Source: Coriolopsis trogii (lineage: Eukaryota; Basidiomycota; Agaricomycetes; Polyporales; Polyporaceae). Taken from it: a stretch of DNA of 64,000 bases. The stretch spans positions 1,426,001 to 1,490,000 of the forward strand of contig JAHYIO010000006.1 in the NCBI GenBank assembly GCA_020543525.1, in the 5' to 3' direction. Below the pieces are notes generated by a model. That model ran no database searches, was not told the origin of the DNA, and saw only the letters and a list, made by a program, of their open reading frames with translations. Shown piece after piece: positions 42,606-54,759 of the stretch. The translations under genes were made by a program, and so were the position numbers. How positions within the stretch are numbered: the stretch's first letter is position 1; every line of letters starts with the position of its first letter.

Positions 42606-45263
42606 GTGTATGAAGTCATTGGCCTGCACTCTGGTCAGTTGAACAGCTCAAGTCCACCACGCCCCCCCAAGGCCAGCGCCACTGTTAGCGTTCGTTCGTT
42701 TTATCGTCGAACCTTGCCATTGACTGACGAGCGAGGCTTGCCAACCCGCCAATCCGACAAGCTTGCTAACGGTCGCGCTCTACCGTGCCACGCATGCCGG
42801 ATCGGGAAGACTGGGCCTGGCACTGAGAAGCTTTCAAGCCTATTCTCGCCGTGGTCCTCTCTTCACAGTACATCACGACAAGCCTCGTGTTCGACCCTGT
42901 CGGCCACATTTGACTCGCCAGAAGACGTGGTGGCCGACGACACCGCAGCGCTCTGGCGTGACGCTGTCCCATATACACCATGTGCTGAACGCACTCCTCA
43001 CTGTCTCTCACCTATCTCCTCTGCTCCTCTCACCCTGTGGACTTTCTCCCGCTCGCTCAGTGTTCTCTCGTTCGCTCGGTGCTCTCTCGCTAGCTGGCCT
43101 CGTTCTGCTGCTACCTTCTTGTACTCTCGCATCCGGCGCATCCGACGGTGCCGATGATATCATGATCTGGTCTCAAGCCACCGGTGCTAGTCGACTACTC
43201 GGTCTTTCAACCACACCTTGGCTAGCGACCTGGATCATGGTCGTTAACCGCATTTGGAGTGCCTTGTCTTCGCTTGTCAAGGAGCGGATAACTCAGAGTC
43301 CCATCAATGGTGAGTGCAATGTGTATCATGGACAATTTCTGCCATACCGAATACGCCTCCTACATGCTACGTTACAGGAGCACACTGTATACCCCCTTCC
43401 ATCTTAGTTACACTCTCCGCGAAGACGACAACCAGACCGCAGAGAAGGCTCGACACTGTCGGGTACACTACAAAGCACGTTCGACAATCAAGGCGTTCAT
43501 GCGCGCCTGCTGCCTCGTGCATGGGGAAATGCGCCCACAAACCACCTCGTTTCCCCCTTACTGCCACCTCGTTTCTTCTAAGCTCGCGCTCACTGTGATA
43601 GGGATCGTCTTTCTCACGTGCAGGTGGTTGCCTGTCTTCACGCAGGGGGGGCCATATAACGACAAGTTCCCACTTCCTTCCCCGCTATGCCTGCTACGCC
43701 GGAGGCCAGTCTTCTTGCGCTCGGCGACGTGCCTACGGCTACTGTCTGCGTCTCTCCTCACCATTTCGACTGAGACTCGCTATATCACTTGGAACTGTCA
43801 AGAGATGTCATTCTCCTCGTCTTCGCGCCTCTGATTTCCCACCGATACAGGCCCCGACTCCCAGTCGCCCGGCTTCTCGTCTAGGCACTTCTCTCGGGCT
43901 CGCCGACAAACTCACGCGTTCATCTCAGAGTCAACGATGACCTTCTTTGATCACATTGTCGAAGGCTCTACGGCCCGAGCACAAGGAGCGCGTGGCAAAC
44001 GCGAGTGAAAATACGTACGTCCGCCTCACATTTTTGACGGTGTTTTCCTTTCTGGGTACCCTCTCGCGTCCGCCAAAACGCCTTCCCTTCATATCTCGTA
44101 ATGCGACTACCGACAGCGTGGCGCTCAGTCGGCGGACGGAGAGTCGTGCGTTTCTTAGACGTGAGTATGGCATGTCACGCTGTTGTGGTGAGTGCACTTA
44201 CGTCTTGTGCCTGGACGTGGGCGAGTGACTCCTGATATTGCAGTTGCATAGGCTTAGTACGGAGAATGCGTTTCGATACGTATCGACTTGCACCTAATCC
44301 GAACAACCTTTTCTCGACCATCCCCGTTATGTGCATGCATCGCACTGTCGCAAATTTGACTATCGTCATCACTTGTCTCATAGACACTTGTGCACCCATC
44401 TCTCTTCTATACAGGGAAACCGACAGGACGTGTTCATCTCCGCGATTGCACGCGCGTCGCTCGCGCAGGGAGCAGACGTTCACGGGGCCCTCCGTTTCGC
44501 CTGCTGCACTCTATGACCGCATGCACGAAGTGTCCCGGAGAACAAGGTGCCCCGCCATGCTCTCATCGATGAGCGTTCTAGCCTCGGAACCCTCCTCCAC
44601 CCCCGTCGTCCTCTACTCCGCGAACATACCCACAGACTCACAGGCGCACTCGCCCTCCCCCTCCCAACGGTGAGGACTCGGAAGAATCACCGTCGAGGCG
44701 CTCCAGTCTCCAGCAGTCCTTGTATTACGCGTACGCGACAGGAGGGGAGCGCCACACACGCCTTGTATTCAGCGCGTCGTCTGACCCACCGACCCCGCTG
44801 CTGATGGAAGAAAGGTATGTTTCCGCCGTCCTCCACTCCTGCGCGCTCGCGATGCTGACATAAATCCCAACTCTAATGGTTTAGGGGAGTCCCCGCCCGT
44901 GCATGTGGAACGTCCGGAGGGGTCCGGGCCTGCGCGCGCGCGGCGTACCCATGTGCCGTTCTCGTCCCTCAATCAAGCCCCCCGCGGTTTCTGCTCCCAG
45001 TGCCTAATCGCTATTGCTCCGTCTCTAGGCTTCCTTCAGCCAGGGTCCAGGAACCAATCACGGACTGGGTTACGTCGCGCAGGCTTCCCGACCGCATGGT
45101 ACGTCCTCCGACTCGTCCCGCGCCAGAACTGGGGTGCAAAGGTTCTTTTGGCGGGGTGCGTGGCGAAGAGGCGAGACGAACGCTGCGATCCTCTATGCGA
45201 TGCGCAATGGCATTGAACGACAGTAAGTGGCGAGACAGGGCAGGATGCGTAACAGGTAGGTAA
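42606..45263 (+). other. Unresolved multi-exon coding region, product unknown
   Basis: Like the region at 34.4-37.4 kb, this plus-strand interval has many short coding-like segments joined by plausible introns: SDGADDIMIWSQATGASRLL to SALSSLVKERITQSPIN (43140-43310) followed by a GTGAGT donor; PATPEASLLALGDVPTATV near 43690; TMTFFDHIVEGSTARAQG near 43935; RQDVFISAIARASLAQGADV near 44420; YDRMHEVSRRTRCPAML near 44512; EESPSRRSSLQQSLYYAYAT near 44683 followed by a GTATGT donor; VQEPITDWVTSRRLPDRM near 45050. No complete model closes with confidence and no domain is recognised. Low-complexity CTCGCT-type repeats lie near 43050-43100. Confidence 0.38.
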
Positions 45264-45739
45264 AGAGTTTGAAGGTCCGGAACGCGAGAAATAACCTAGT
45301 TGGGGCGAGGGATGGAAGGGATGGGAGGTAAGCGTGCGCGTGTAAGTGACCTGTGGTCCTCCTGCGTACTGTCAAATAACGTTGGATATATGACTAACGA
45401 GATACCTCTTTCCTCCCCTCTAGAGCCTACCGGGCGCCGCCTGGGGCGCCCGCAAATAATGGATACAGTGCGACGGGCGACGCGTCGACGGGGTAATGAT
45501 ACAGTTGTTACAGACTTCTGACGATAACAGGGACGAGAGAGCCGGGGCAAAACGAGAGGACCTCACCTGCGAAAGATGCGAGCGAGGCCGAATGGAATTG
45601 CGGAGGCGAAGGCGAGGACGACTGGGACGATAACAGGGCGGAGCGGAGCGGGATGAGATAGCAATAAACAAAATAACTGGGTGAGTGGACAGGAGCGGAA
45701 GGGAGAGAGAGGAAAAACAGGGGGATACAACAAAGTGTT

Positions 45740-47196
45740 CTAAATCGCGAACGTGGGCACGGACGCGAGGTAGGTCGGCTCAAAGATGGCGTTGCTCACG
45801 GGTTCGAGCGCCTGCCGTCCGTAGAAGGTCGAGAACTCGTCTTTCGGCGGGACGCTCCCGAAGTCCTGGGTTCCGTACGCAACGTCCATGGCCGGCGACC
45901 AGCTCGTGGAATAGAGTTGCGTCCCATGCTGCGACGCCTGCTGAGGTAAGAAATCCGCGGACGGATCGTAGACGTCGCTCAGATGGTAGTTGCCCAGGAT
46001 GGACGTGGGATCGCAGGGCGTCTGCACAGCAGAGTAGGTCTGCGGCGTCCCGGGCACGCTCGACAGCGGGGAGGAGGACGTCGTCCAGCTGTAGGACGTG
46101 TCGATGGACAGGCAGGATGGGTTGAAGAGCTCGGGCGCGGAGACGCATGTATCCTGCGAATCCGGTGAGTACAACTCGAATGCGTTCTGCTGATCGAGAG
46201 GATCGCAGGCGCGGTAGAGGAGCGGAGAGGAGGACGTGTTGTTGGTGGTTTCAAAAGAGAATGTGCTGAAGTGATCCTGCAGCGTTTTCGTCAGCGGCGA
46301 TATACCCAGAAATACAAGCGGTTCACACTCACAAATGAAGGCTGTGTGGAAGAGAGCGAGTAAGTCTGACTGGGAACATATGGCGACGTTGGTGAGCTGT
46401 AGAAATCGCTCTCGGTGTCTGCCTCCGATGAAGGCGGAGGCGAGGAGTACTCGTGTGGCGAACCGGGATCGCGCGAAACGTCGAACTCGGGCTGCGAACT
46501 CGACGAGCGGAGCTTCTGCCGCTTCGAGGGCGTAGACGGCTCTGCGCTCAGGAACGGCAGATTCGAGTGCTCGGTGTCGGGTGGGGGCGCGGACGACGAG
46601 CGACGGTAGTGGCGCGCGGTGATGGGGGCCTCGAAGCGGTGAACGACCTCGGGGACATGGTGGCGGTCGAACTCCTGGATCGCGGCGTTGAGATCGGCGC
46701 CCTTCTTGCCCTCGATGAGCAGTTGCGCTATCTTCTCGCAACGCTTCAGGTCCTTCGGCTCGACCTCTCTCACCTTGCGCTTCTCCGCAGGGGCCTTCCC
46801 TTTCGTGTGCAAGGGTCGGAACGCGTACTGGGGGAACTTGCGCTTGTGCTCCTCGAGCGCAGCCTTGGCCTTGTTGTGCCAGACCTGGCGCTCCTCGTGG
46901 GGCAGGTTCTGCCAGGTGAGGCCGATGATCTTGGAGAGCGTGCTGTGGTTCGTCTCGACCTCGGACGAGACGTGCTGGCTTTTGATGAACGAGGAGCGGA
47001 AGAGGATGAAGGCGTTCGGAGGGCGCGGGATGTGGTTCTCGGGCTTCTTCTTGGCGTGCGCGGCGCGGCGCATCCCCGTCGCGCCGTCCGCGTTGGCGGG
47101 GAAGAGAAGCGTGTCCGCTGAGGAGTCCGAGGACGGGCTCGGAGGATCGTTGAACGTGCCGGGGGTGACATTCGGGGCGAACGCGATGCTGGCCAT
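45740..47196 (-). CDS. HMG-box transcription factor (MATA_HMG type)
   Basis: Exons 46333-47196 and 45740-46276 (GTGAGT donor, CTGCAG acceptor, phase 0) give 466 residues. A single HMG box spans about residues 55-125: HIPRPPNAFILFRSSFIKSQ, then STLSKIIGLTWQNLPHEERQ, VWHNKAKAALEEHKRKFPQY. This belongs to the sequence-specific MATA_HMG/SOX-like class that bends DNA in the minor groove. The flanks are Ser/Pro-rich, with PSKRQKLRSSSS (possible nuclear signal) and a long Ser/Thr/Tyr-rich C-terminal half that resembles an activation domain. Homologues in Agaricomycetes include regulators of sexual development and of pheromone response; no pheromone, receptor or homeodomain gene is visible nearby, so this is not evidence for a mating-type locus. 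Confidence 0.92.
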
Positions 47197-49187
47197 CTCA
47201 ACTGGCGAAGAGGCTGTCAGTTGAGCATCTGGGCCGGGAGACGTTTATCAGCGACCGTGGCAGAGCGTCGATCAGGGTGGATGCGAGTGTGTGCTACCTT
47301 GGTTGGCTTTGGCGGTGCGCTTCGAATTGCGAACGCGTTCTGCAGGCATGGCGGCGAGAACCGAATGTGGCAAGGGCCCGGATTGAAGACTGCAGCAGCG
47401 GACGGAGAGGGGAGTGACTGGAGAGCCGGGGAAGTGATGTGGAGGAGGGTGTCGCAAATGGAGTACCGGTGGGAGATTACATACATCTTATAGCGGCCGT
47501 GAGCAGAGGGTGTGAACGCGTGCCCACTCCGAAGTCGTGGCGTAAAGCGCAATTCGAGACTTGCCCGAAGCGGCGGACTCGAGTAATCGCGCATATTTCG
47601 CCCTCATTTCCTCTGATAAGCTCTGGTGCATAAGGCAGCATTGACCCACGGCATCGGCCAAGCTTCCTCGCCTGGTCACGGACGCCCTCTCCGACCGCCC
47701 GTCCGTTGATTTTTACTCGTCCAATTACGTGTCCGGCAGATGACCATGGCAGGCTCGTGAGACGACGTCAAGTCGCTTGCATCTCCCTTCCTCCGTCCTC
47801 GCCCGGGTTGATGATCGCTCGGGGTCGTCGACATCGACGGCGGTGGCATACGCCCTCAGCCACGTCAGGACGGGGGTGCACAACGGTGATCGAGATGCGA
47901 ATGATGAGATTGCCCGGGCTCAGGTTGCGCAAGCGAGCCAGGCTCGATTGAGGAACTGTTGTTCACCTCACTCTTTTCCCAGTCCACAAGCGCCATAATC
48001 CCATGCAACTCTCCTCGTAGCGATGGCGATCGTTCAGGTCCCCACTTGCCCTTCGAACCTGCCTTGTAAGTGCAACGTTGAACGTTCATCGCCGCCTTGT
48101 CGATCCCCACTTGTGATATCGGTCTATGTACTGCCCTCGCCAACCTAACGCCACATCTCGGATCGATGTCCCTCCTTCCCCATTTCGTAGATAAAGACTA
48201 CCAGGTCCACCAAGCGCCTGGATGTCACGGAAGCAAATAATAATCATAGATTTGAAGCCCAGATCGTTCCGAGCTCGCTTGGGTTTGCGCTCAGTATTAG
48301 ACTTATACGTATACCCACAACCAGCCACCCTACGGCCAGCGTAGCGCAGAATGCGGACTGTTAGCACAAGACCTTCCCTTCATGACACTCGCTCCCGCTG
48401 GCTGTTGTCCGGCAGCGCTACAACTCTGTACTAGTGCTTCTTCTTGACGTTGTCATATTCTGGCGCACAGAAGCATCGACCGATCATCATACATATGGCG
48501 CTGGAGACGGCATTCCAACTCAGATGATGACGAATTGTATCCGACGTGCGCCTTCAACCTTCTACTCTCCTTGACAGCCCCTTAGGCCCCGCCGCTATCC
48601 GGCGCCGACGAGAGTTCGTGGGCGTTTTCATCACAACATCCATCTGTTTGCCTTCCGATGGCCGTCTCGTAGTCCCGTACCCTCATGGCGGTCAACTCAA
48701 TGCACCTGACACTTTGTGGGCGTCCTCATCAGCACGCATCTACAGACCTTCCGATGGCCACCAGCCAAGAGCAGGTACACCGTGGTCGACCGTCGGATTG
48801 GCACTTATCAAACGCTAATCGCTGCCAAATCCGCCAATGAGCAGTACGAAAACAACAGGAAAAAAGGAGAACAACTCAGTTCAACGTCCATACTGAGCGC
48901 CAATCTCAGCTCCTTCTTGGGCAGGTACCAAGCGCCCATGCTGCTTCTGAGATTCCCGTTCCCTTCCCATGCCTGGCAAGACGCCTCACGCTCCGTTCAG
49001 GCCCTGGCTTGCAGGAATGACAAGCTGTTGCTAGACCGTGCGCCTTCCTGCACTACTAGCCACCAGGAATCCCGCTATGTTCGTGCCAAACAGTGGCGGG
49101 CCCGAACAGGGACTGCACAACGGATAACCTCATCCCGCCTTTCAGCTCGTGTCCACAGTATGCCATCGGCGTAACGCATCACGAGCA
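47197..49187. other. Upstream region of HMG-box gene and intergenic DNA
   Basis: Nothing is supported as a gene. A plus-strand frame at 48716-49174 has no motif. A degenerate direct repeat at 48.6-48.8 kb is listed separately. Confidence 0.4.
48618..48759 (+). repeat. Degenerate direct repeat, about 45 nt twice
   Basis: The unit GTGGGCGTTTTCATC...CCTTCCGATGGCC (48618-48663) recurs as GTGGGCGTCCTCATC...CCTTCCGATGGCC (48716-48759), 98 nt apart, with scattered differences and a 2-nt length change. The last 13 nt are identical. Confidence 0.65.
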
Positions 49188-50848
49188 TTATCCGAGTGAG
49201 TAGCGGCTGTTCCCGGAAGATCCTGCACCAATCGACTCGTCCGGATGCCCACATCGACAGGGCACGGCCCACGGACGAACTCGTGGCTCGTGTCGCCGCT
49301 GATTTGATCCACGAAATTTTTGTTTGACTTGACTGCGTGCGCGCGGCAGCCGTTGTAATAGTATACGTATCCTGCTCACCTCACTGACGCTTCCCTGGGA
49401 GGCTTCTCGAGCGGCCACGGACTTACCAGCGGGCTTAGGACCTGGCCAGAGACGGCAAGAAGCCTGATACAGGCAGTGTTGTTCAGTTACTGCGCGATTC
49501 GCCCTTCGCGAAGCGCACGGACAAAGGGCTCGTGGGCGTGCGCCCGTCCCGCGAATAGAGCTGCGCACCACAGGCAGGGCTTTACCCGGAAAAGCCATCC
49601 GCCAGCCACGGACGCAGCAGACCTCCCGAGCTTCTCTGCCGCGTGACTGCCAGAAATCAGCGTGCCCCGCACTTTCCCTTCCCGTGCTCTCTTTCCCTGT
49701 GGATTTCGTAAGCCGGGAGAGGAAGATACGCCCGATAAGTGCTCTGAGCGACACCGCCGACGCATTCCGCATCCCCGCCCGGCCTGCGTGTTACTAGCCG
49801 ACGAGTTCTCGACGACATCCACGTCCAGCACACGGCCGACCAAAGGAAAACAATGACGAGCGGAGGCCCACGGCGTGCCCATTGCCATATGCAGCGGACG
49901 AGCTCCGCGCAACGTGGTCTCGCCGTACACGTGTACGGGGCTGATGACCAGACGGCGGGAGTCCCTGGAACTCGGCCGCACCGCCTTCAGGCTCAGCTGT
50001 CCTTCCCTTCCCGCCGCGAGGCTGGAGCTGGAATCCGTCCATACCGCATTTCGGGAAGGGGGCGTGGTGATAAGCATCGCACCATCGCACCGCACTTCCC
50101 ACTCTGGAAATCCGAATCGACAAAAAAAATCAAGACGAAGACGGATTTGCGCGGGGCTGGAACGAGCCAAGTCGGCCGTGAGTATAATGATGTTGCCACC
50201 CCCGATTTTCGAGAGAATCGTTTATGCCGCCGCGTTCTGCCTGAAAAGAGGACGGGCCGGAGGGGATACGCACAGGACACAGGGACGGCTAGTGCTCGTC
50301 TCTGCGGAAATGACATAGCCCCTCCCGGACTCCCAAGAAGGCCGAGCGAGCTGCGAGAGGCGGGTCATGCGGGTGCGCGGCATCGAAGTCCCTGCTATGA
50401 ATCTGGCGAGACGTGCGGTTGCATCTCGCATGTGGCGTTGAGGCGTTGTTCGCTCGCCTGCGCCCGCCTGGAGGGTCTTGATATGCGCGAGCGAAAGCGG
50501 GACGGAGATGAACGTCCGTCCCTGCCTGTACACCCTACTCGGTCGCGAATCAGAAACCTTGCACCGTGTTCAACGATCGAGGGATCATGGATGAGTCGGC
50601 TGGAGGCTGGGATCCGGAGAGGGGTGCTCACCGGGAGATCGAAACCGCCTGCGTCTGATTGTTGCGCACATGAATCGCCACGTCAACGTTCTGGGCCGAT
50701 ACGTATCGTGCGCTGTCGGGTCCGCACACAGTTCAAAGTTGCCCCTGCGAGGCGCGTGTCGGGGGCCTTCCACGCATTGTGCGCATCCATGAAGCTCGCG
50801 TCAAGGACGACCGTTGCTACTTGCGAAGGAACCCTGGAGGGTGGATAG
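49188..50848. other. Overlapping long frames on both strands, unresolved
   Basis: A minus-strand frame (49487-50170, 227 codons), a second minus-strand frame (49188-49772) and a plus-strand frame (49853-50848, 331 codons) overlap. All are Arg/Ser/Gly-rich and none shows a domain. One may be part of a lineage-specific gene, but mutual overlap and lack of splice evidence prevent a choice. Confidence 0.2.
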
Positions 50849-51149
50849 CGCGGCAGACGTTTGCTGGCAGGCTTCTGGCCGCTGGGAGATGAACGTGAGA
50901 AGATGGAGTACAATGCCCGGCATCGTCTCCCTTATGCGCTTCTGGTGGTTAGCCCCAGATCGGTGGTGCAAATATACAAGATGCAGGCCATGCGTGCGCC
51001 TGTACCACATGCCATGCCAATGCGCAGAAGACACAGCTGAGTCCGAGCGTCGCGGCTGAACGGAACAGATGTGCTCACCAGTCATCCGTTTCCGACCACT
51101 TCCACGGTATCACAACCTGGTCTAGACCCGTGGCGCTGCAACATCACAG

Positions 51150-51950
51150 CTAGCTTGACCGTCGCAATCTCTTGGTGTCTGTGGCGAATCCGGGGTACAA
51201 TTCGGATGGCCCCTGCAAAGGAAAGTTGATTAAGCTGCGCCGTGCATAGTCAGAGTGAGAAGCGACACCGTACCTGCGAGCGGTATAGTAAGACGCCAAA
51301 ACCTTCAAGCTTGTCAAGCAGGCGTTCCATTCTGGAGAAAACAAGGGTACCGCAGAGTACTCCTACCGGGAAGTTGTTGGGACCGCTACTTTCTCTCGAA
51401 CGGTCTAGCGACGCCCATTCAACGGGAGATAGCCGCTTCACGAGAATCCGCAGAGGCCGGCTGACGGATAGTTGGTCTCGGACATCGCGGGTAGCTCGTT
51501 GTTATCTTGTCGTCAGAGGAACAAGAGCATAGCGGGAGGCGCAGACATAAGTGGCTATTGTGAGTGTGTGCATCACCGCTCCATGGCACGTTCGCAGCAG
51601 TCGCAGAAGGGAGAAAGCGTTGTTGTCGGATGCCTCATGTTATGGTGCTTACCAGCCGATGGTCCGCATCATTTGTTCCGTTCATGGATTCTGACACGAG
51701 TCGTTGGAGCACAAGAACATCGCCTCTTCTCAACAACGGCCGGTTGTCAACTCGATACTTCGAAGCACTACAGCCAAGGTGCCTCTAAGAGGTATCGACC
51801 ACCTCTAACATCATTATCATGAGGTTGAACTCTAGATATGTACGAATCGGCAACACGCACCTTGAAACGGCAGTCTGAGCTGATCACAGATACTGATCTC
51901 GACCAGAACAACACTGCTTCGACTTGCATTATCGCAGAGACTCTGACATG
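51150..51950 (-). other. Unrecognised intron-containing minus-strand gene
   Basis: Three segments look coding and carry fitting splice signals: an upstream exon ending at 51653 with a GTAAGC donor (YRVDNRPLLRRGDVLVLQRL, then MNGTNDADHRL); an exon ending at 51274 with a GTACGG donor (PVGVLCGTLVFSRMERLLDK, LEGFGVLLYRSQ); and a final exon 51150-51212 after a TTTGCAG acceptor, in phase (GPSELYPGFATDTKRLRRSS then stop). The start and the join between the first two could not be fixed. I do not recognise the family. Confidence 0.35.
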
Positions 51951-52162
51951 GGCGAGCGCAAGTGGTAGAAATTGACGTCACAGAGGTACTAGCCACGTTC
52001 CAAGTGTGTTACAAAGTGAATCATTATGGCGCATATAGTGAGCGTTCCACGACCGTGCTGTCCACTTCGCATGAGAGGGCGGGATCCTGTAAGCAATACG
52101 GCAACGCACCTCATAAACAAGGCCTAGAACGCGTCCTGGAGACGTGCAGACTCCTCGTGGTG

Positions 52163-52603
52163 TTACTGTGGCTCGCGTAAGACACCGGTAACTCTTGTAT
52201 GGTCCCAGAGAGCACGACGTACCAGAACCACTGCGTCCGCCTCGATTTCCACCAGCATGTCTCGAGAAACGAAACGTGCGCCCACAATCATGGTCGCCGC
52301 CGGACCTACGTCGCCCAACGCCTCTCTGAGCGCATCTCCCACCTTTCCCGTGTCTTCATCTCTCGCAACGAACATGCGCACCCGCACGATATCGGTCTTT
52401 CCCCCTCCCAGAGCCTCTACTGCCCTCACGATCTCGTGGAAGACCGCACGCGCTTGGTCGTATGCGGATCCCGGATGTCGCAGCTCGCCAGACACTGGAT
52501 GTATAGAGGTGGTCCCCGAGACTGAGACGAAAGGGCCCTTGCGGACGGCTCTCGAGTAGCCAAACTTGGCTTCGTACGGGTTGTTGGTGCGGAAGTGTTG
52601 CAT
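52163..52603 (-). CDS. RidA/YjgF/UK114-family protein
   Basis: Single-exon gene of 146 residues, slightly longer than the usual 125-135. RidA proteins hydrolyse reactive enamine/imine intermediates from PLP enzymes and form trimers; subfamilies without deaminase activity exist. Landmarks: YSRAVRKGPFVSVSGTTSIH, QARAVFHEIVRAVEALGGGK, DIVRVRMFVARDEDTGKV with the Arg commonly used to bind the substrate carboxylate, and VEIEADAVV near the end. The cystathionine gamma-synthase 5 kb away is a PLP enzyme, but there is no evidence of a direct link. Confidence 0.92.
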   Translation of the reverse strand: MQHFRTNNPYEAKFGYSRAVRKGPFVSVSGTTSIHPVSGELRHPGSAYDQARAVFHEIVRAVEALGGGKTDIVRVRMFVARDEDTGKVGDALREALGDVGPAATMIVGARFVSRDMLVEIEADAVVLVRRALWDHTRVTGVLREPQ

Positions 52604-53114
52604 GGACGCGGCGGCGGAAAGCGGGGTGAAGAGGCACGTACTTCACGTCTCAGACACCCTTTGTTGAACCGTTCTGCCTCTCACAATGACTCGATCCCGA
52701 TGATGACTCGCATTTGCTGCTGTGAGTAGTGCAACAACACAGAATGCGTGGTCGCGAGCAGCAGAGAGGTGTGCCCGGGCGCGAGGAGGTAGGCATGGTG
52801 ATGGTATAGAGGAGAGAGGTGGCGAGGACGATGGGGCACTCCCCCGAGGCGGCTCTCTCCCGACCGCGCCGTCGCCAGTCCCGGATCATGCTCTCGACTG
52901 CTGAGACGTCGCAGAGAGCGCTGTCGGCGGCGTTGGCGAAAGGAGCGTATGTATGCAAGCGAGCTGTCCGGACCGGTGCATGTGCATGGAATACAACCGC
53001 ATCGACTGGCAGTCCCAGCGCTCAGACTGATACTGGTGGACCGTGGGCTACGCCTCGTGTTGTCCGACTACGTCCCTCGTCTTTATCCTCCTCCTCCATC
53101 TCTTCCTCATCGCC
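52604..53114. other. Intergenic region between divergent genes
   Basis: Divergent promoter space between the RidA-like and DUF6699 genes. A minus-strand frame at 52650-52958 (102 codons) is open but has no motif; it may simply be leader sequence. Confidence 0.4.
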
Positions 53115-54344
53115 ATGGGCGACTTCTCCGACATGCCGCCTCTCGTCGACTCGCGGTACGGCGCTGCCGCCCCGATGATGGCGGGCCCCCAGCAGCCCGG
53201 CTTTGGGCCGTCCTACGACTTCCTTCAGTTCCCCGGCGCCGCCCCACCCCAATCATTCAGTCCTGGCCCTCCTGCTGCTCACCCCGGATTCGGACATCCT
53301 GCGCCATGGGCAGGATACGACCCGCAGGCGGGTGGAACACCCATGTCCTGGGGATCATCCACGATGTCGACCCCGATGCTTGCAGCGCCCGCTGCAGTCA
53401 TGCCACAGTCCATGGGCTTCCCCGTCAGCTCCGAGGGCTGGCCGCGCCCCCTCGCCACGCAAGAGGACGTCGACAGGAGTCCGCCGTGGAGAGACAGAGA
53501 CGATGAGCATGACCGTGAGCGACGAATGGTCGTTCGTCGTCCGAATACACCGCTTTCCAGGAGTGTATCCCTCTCATCTAGCCCGTCCAGCGCCTCACTC
53601 TCCAGCACCTCCCTGTCGCGCAAGACCTCGTATAACTCGTATCGTGGCAATGCCGCAGAGGCTCGTAAGCGGCCTCCGCGCGAGTGGAGGACAGACTTCA
53701 ACCTGTCTGGGCAGGGCCTTCTGAGCGGTCTTCTCACTCGCGGTCGATCGAAGTCATTCGGCGCAGGTACGTAGCCACCCGTCAGTACAATGACGCCTCG
53801 ACGCAGAAGCTCACGCGAGCGCATATTTAACGCACCCGTATGTCTAGGAGACCCCAAAGTCGTCTTGCATCCATGGATACGGCACAACACCTCGAAGCCG
53901 CCAATGTTCCTCGACCTCCGCATGAACCCTGCGACAGTCAAGTTCCGCGACCTCAAGGATCGCGCACTAACCGACTGGGACCTGTTTCGCTTCGTTTGCG
54001 AGCCCCCTCTCCGCCACATGCGCCTCTACCATCCAAATCTTCCGTGGTACATCGACGTCGAGGCGCAGAACCCCGTCGGGGTGACGCTCTACGACCTCTT
54101 CAGCGCGATCCATCTCTGCATGATGACCGCCATCGTGAACGCAGACTACTACAACGTCGAGATGACGACCGAGGCCCGCGCGCATATCGCCGAAGAGTGG
54201 GCTGCGCGCTGTCATACGGACGAAGAGCGGAACAAGGGCATTCGCCGCGTCGACTACCTCATGGGCCGATATATAATGGAGGGCATACAGAAGGGCAAGG
54301 ATGGTCTATGGGAGATCAAGTCGCGCAAGCCCACTACATCGTAG
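53115..54344 (+). CDS. DUF6699-domain protein
   Basis: Exons 53115-53766 and 53848-54344 (GTACGT donor, GTCTAG acceptor, phase 1) give 382 residues. The first 215 residues are disordered: a Pro/Gly/Met-rich head (MGDFSDMPPLVDSRYGA) then a Ser-rich, basic linker. The C-terminal half is the DUF6699 fold found in many Agaricomycete proteins: VVLHPWIRHN, FLDLRMNPATVKFRDL, EPPLRHMRLYHPNLPWYIDV and GVTLYDLFSAIH. The acceptor at 53847 rather than the nearer CGCAG at about 53806 was chosen because only it keeps frame into VVLHPWI. No molecular function is established for the domain. Confidence 0.88.
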
Positions 54345-54759
54345 TCTGGGTGTTCCCTGCACAGGCTTGCGCGAGCGTTGATCATTGTGGGATGCTTCAG
54401 GTCCGTGGGTCGTCGTTCCATTCTTCCTCATCGTCATGGAGAATTCTTTGCCTGGGGCAGCATCGTCGTAATACTTTAGAAGTGAGTTCAAGTTAGTCAT
54501 TCCCTCCCCACCTATGCATGCTCTATTTATTCGCTGTAGTTAGTCAATTGTGTACATCACCTGCTCTGTATGATCCTCGCTCTCTTTCTCTTTGTGTCTT
54601 GAACCCCGGTCTCCGGTAGCATATACCTCTCGCATCTGTACTATTCTGCAACCAATCCAATGAGATTATCATCCTGCGTTTCTCCAACGATACAATAGAT
54701 TAAATAGTGGCCCACAATTCGACGTCCGGCACGGGCGATACAAGCACACTACGGATGAC
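54345..54759. other. Intergenic between convergent genes
   Basis: Terminator region shared by the convergent DUF6699 and Rab GAP genes. Contains AT-rich sequence near 54690-54710 but no coding feature. Confidence 0.5.
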
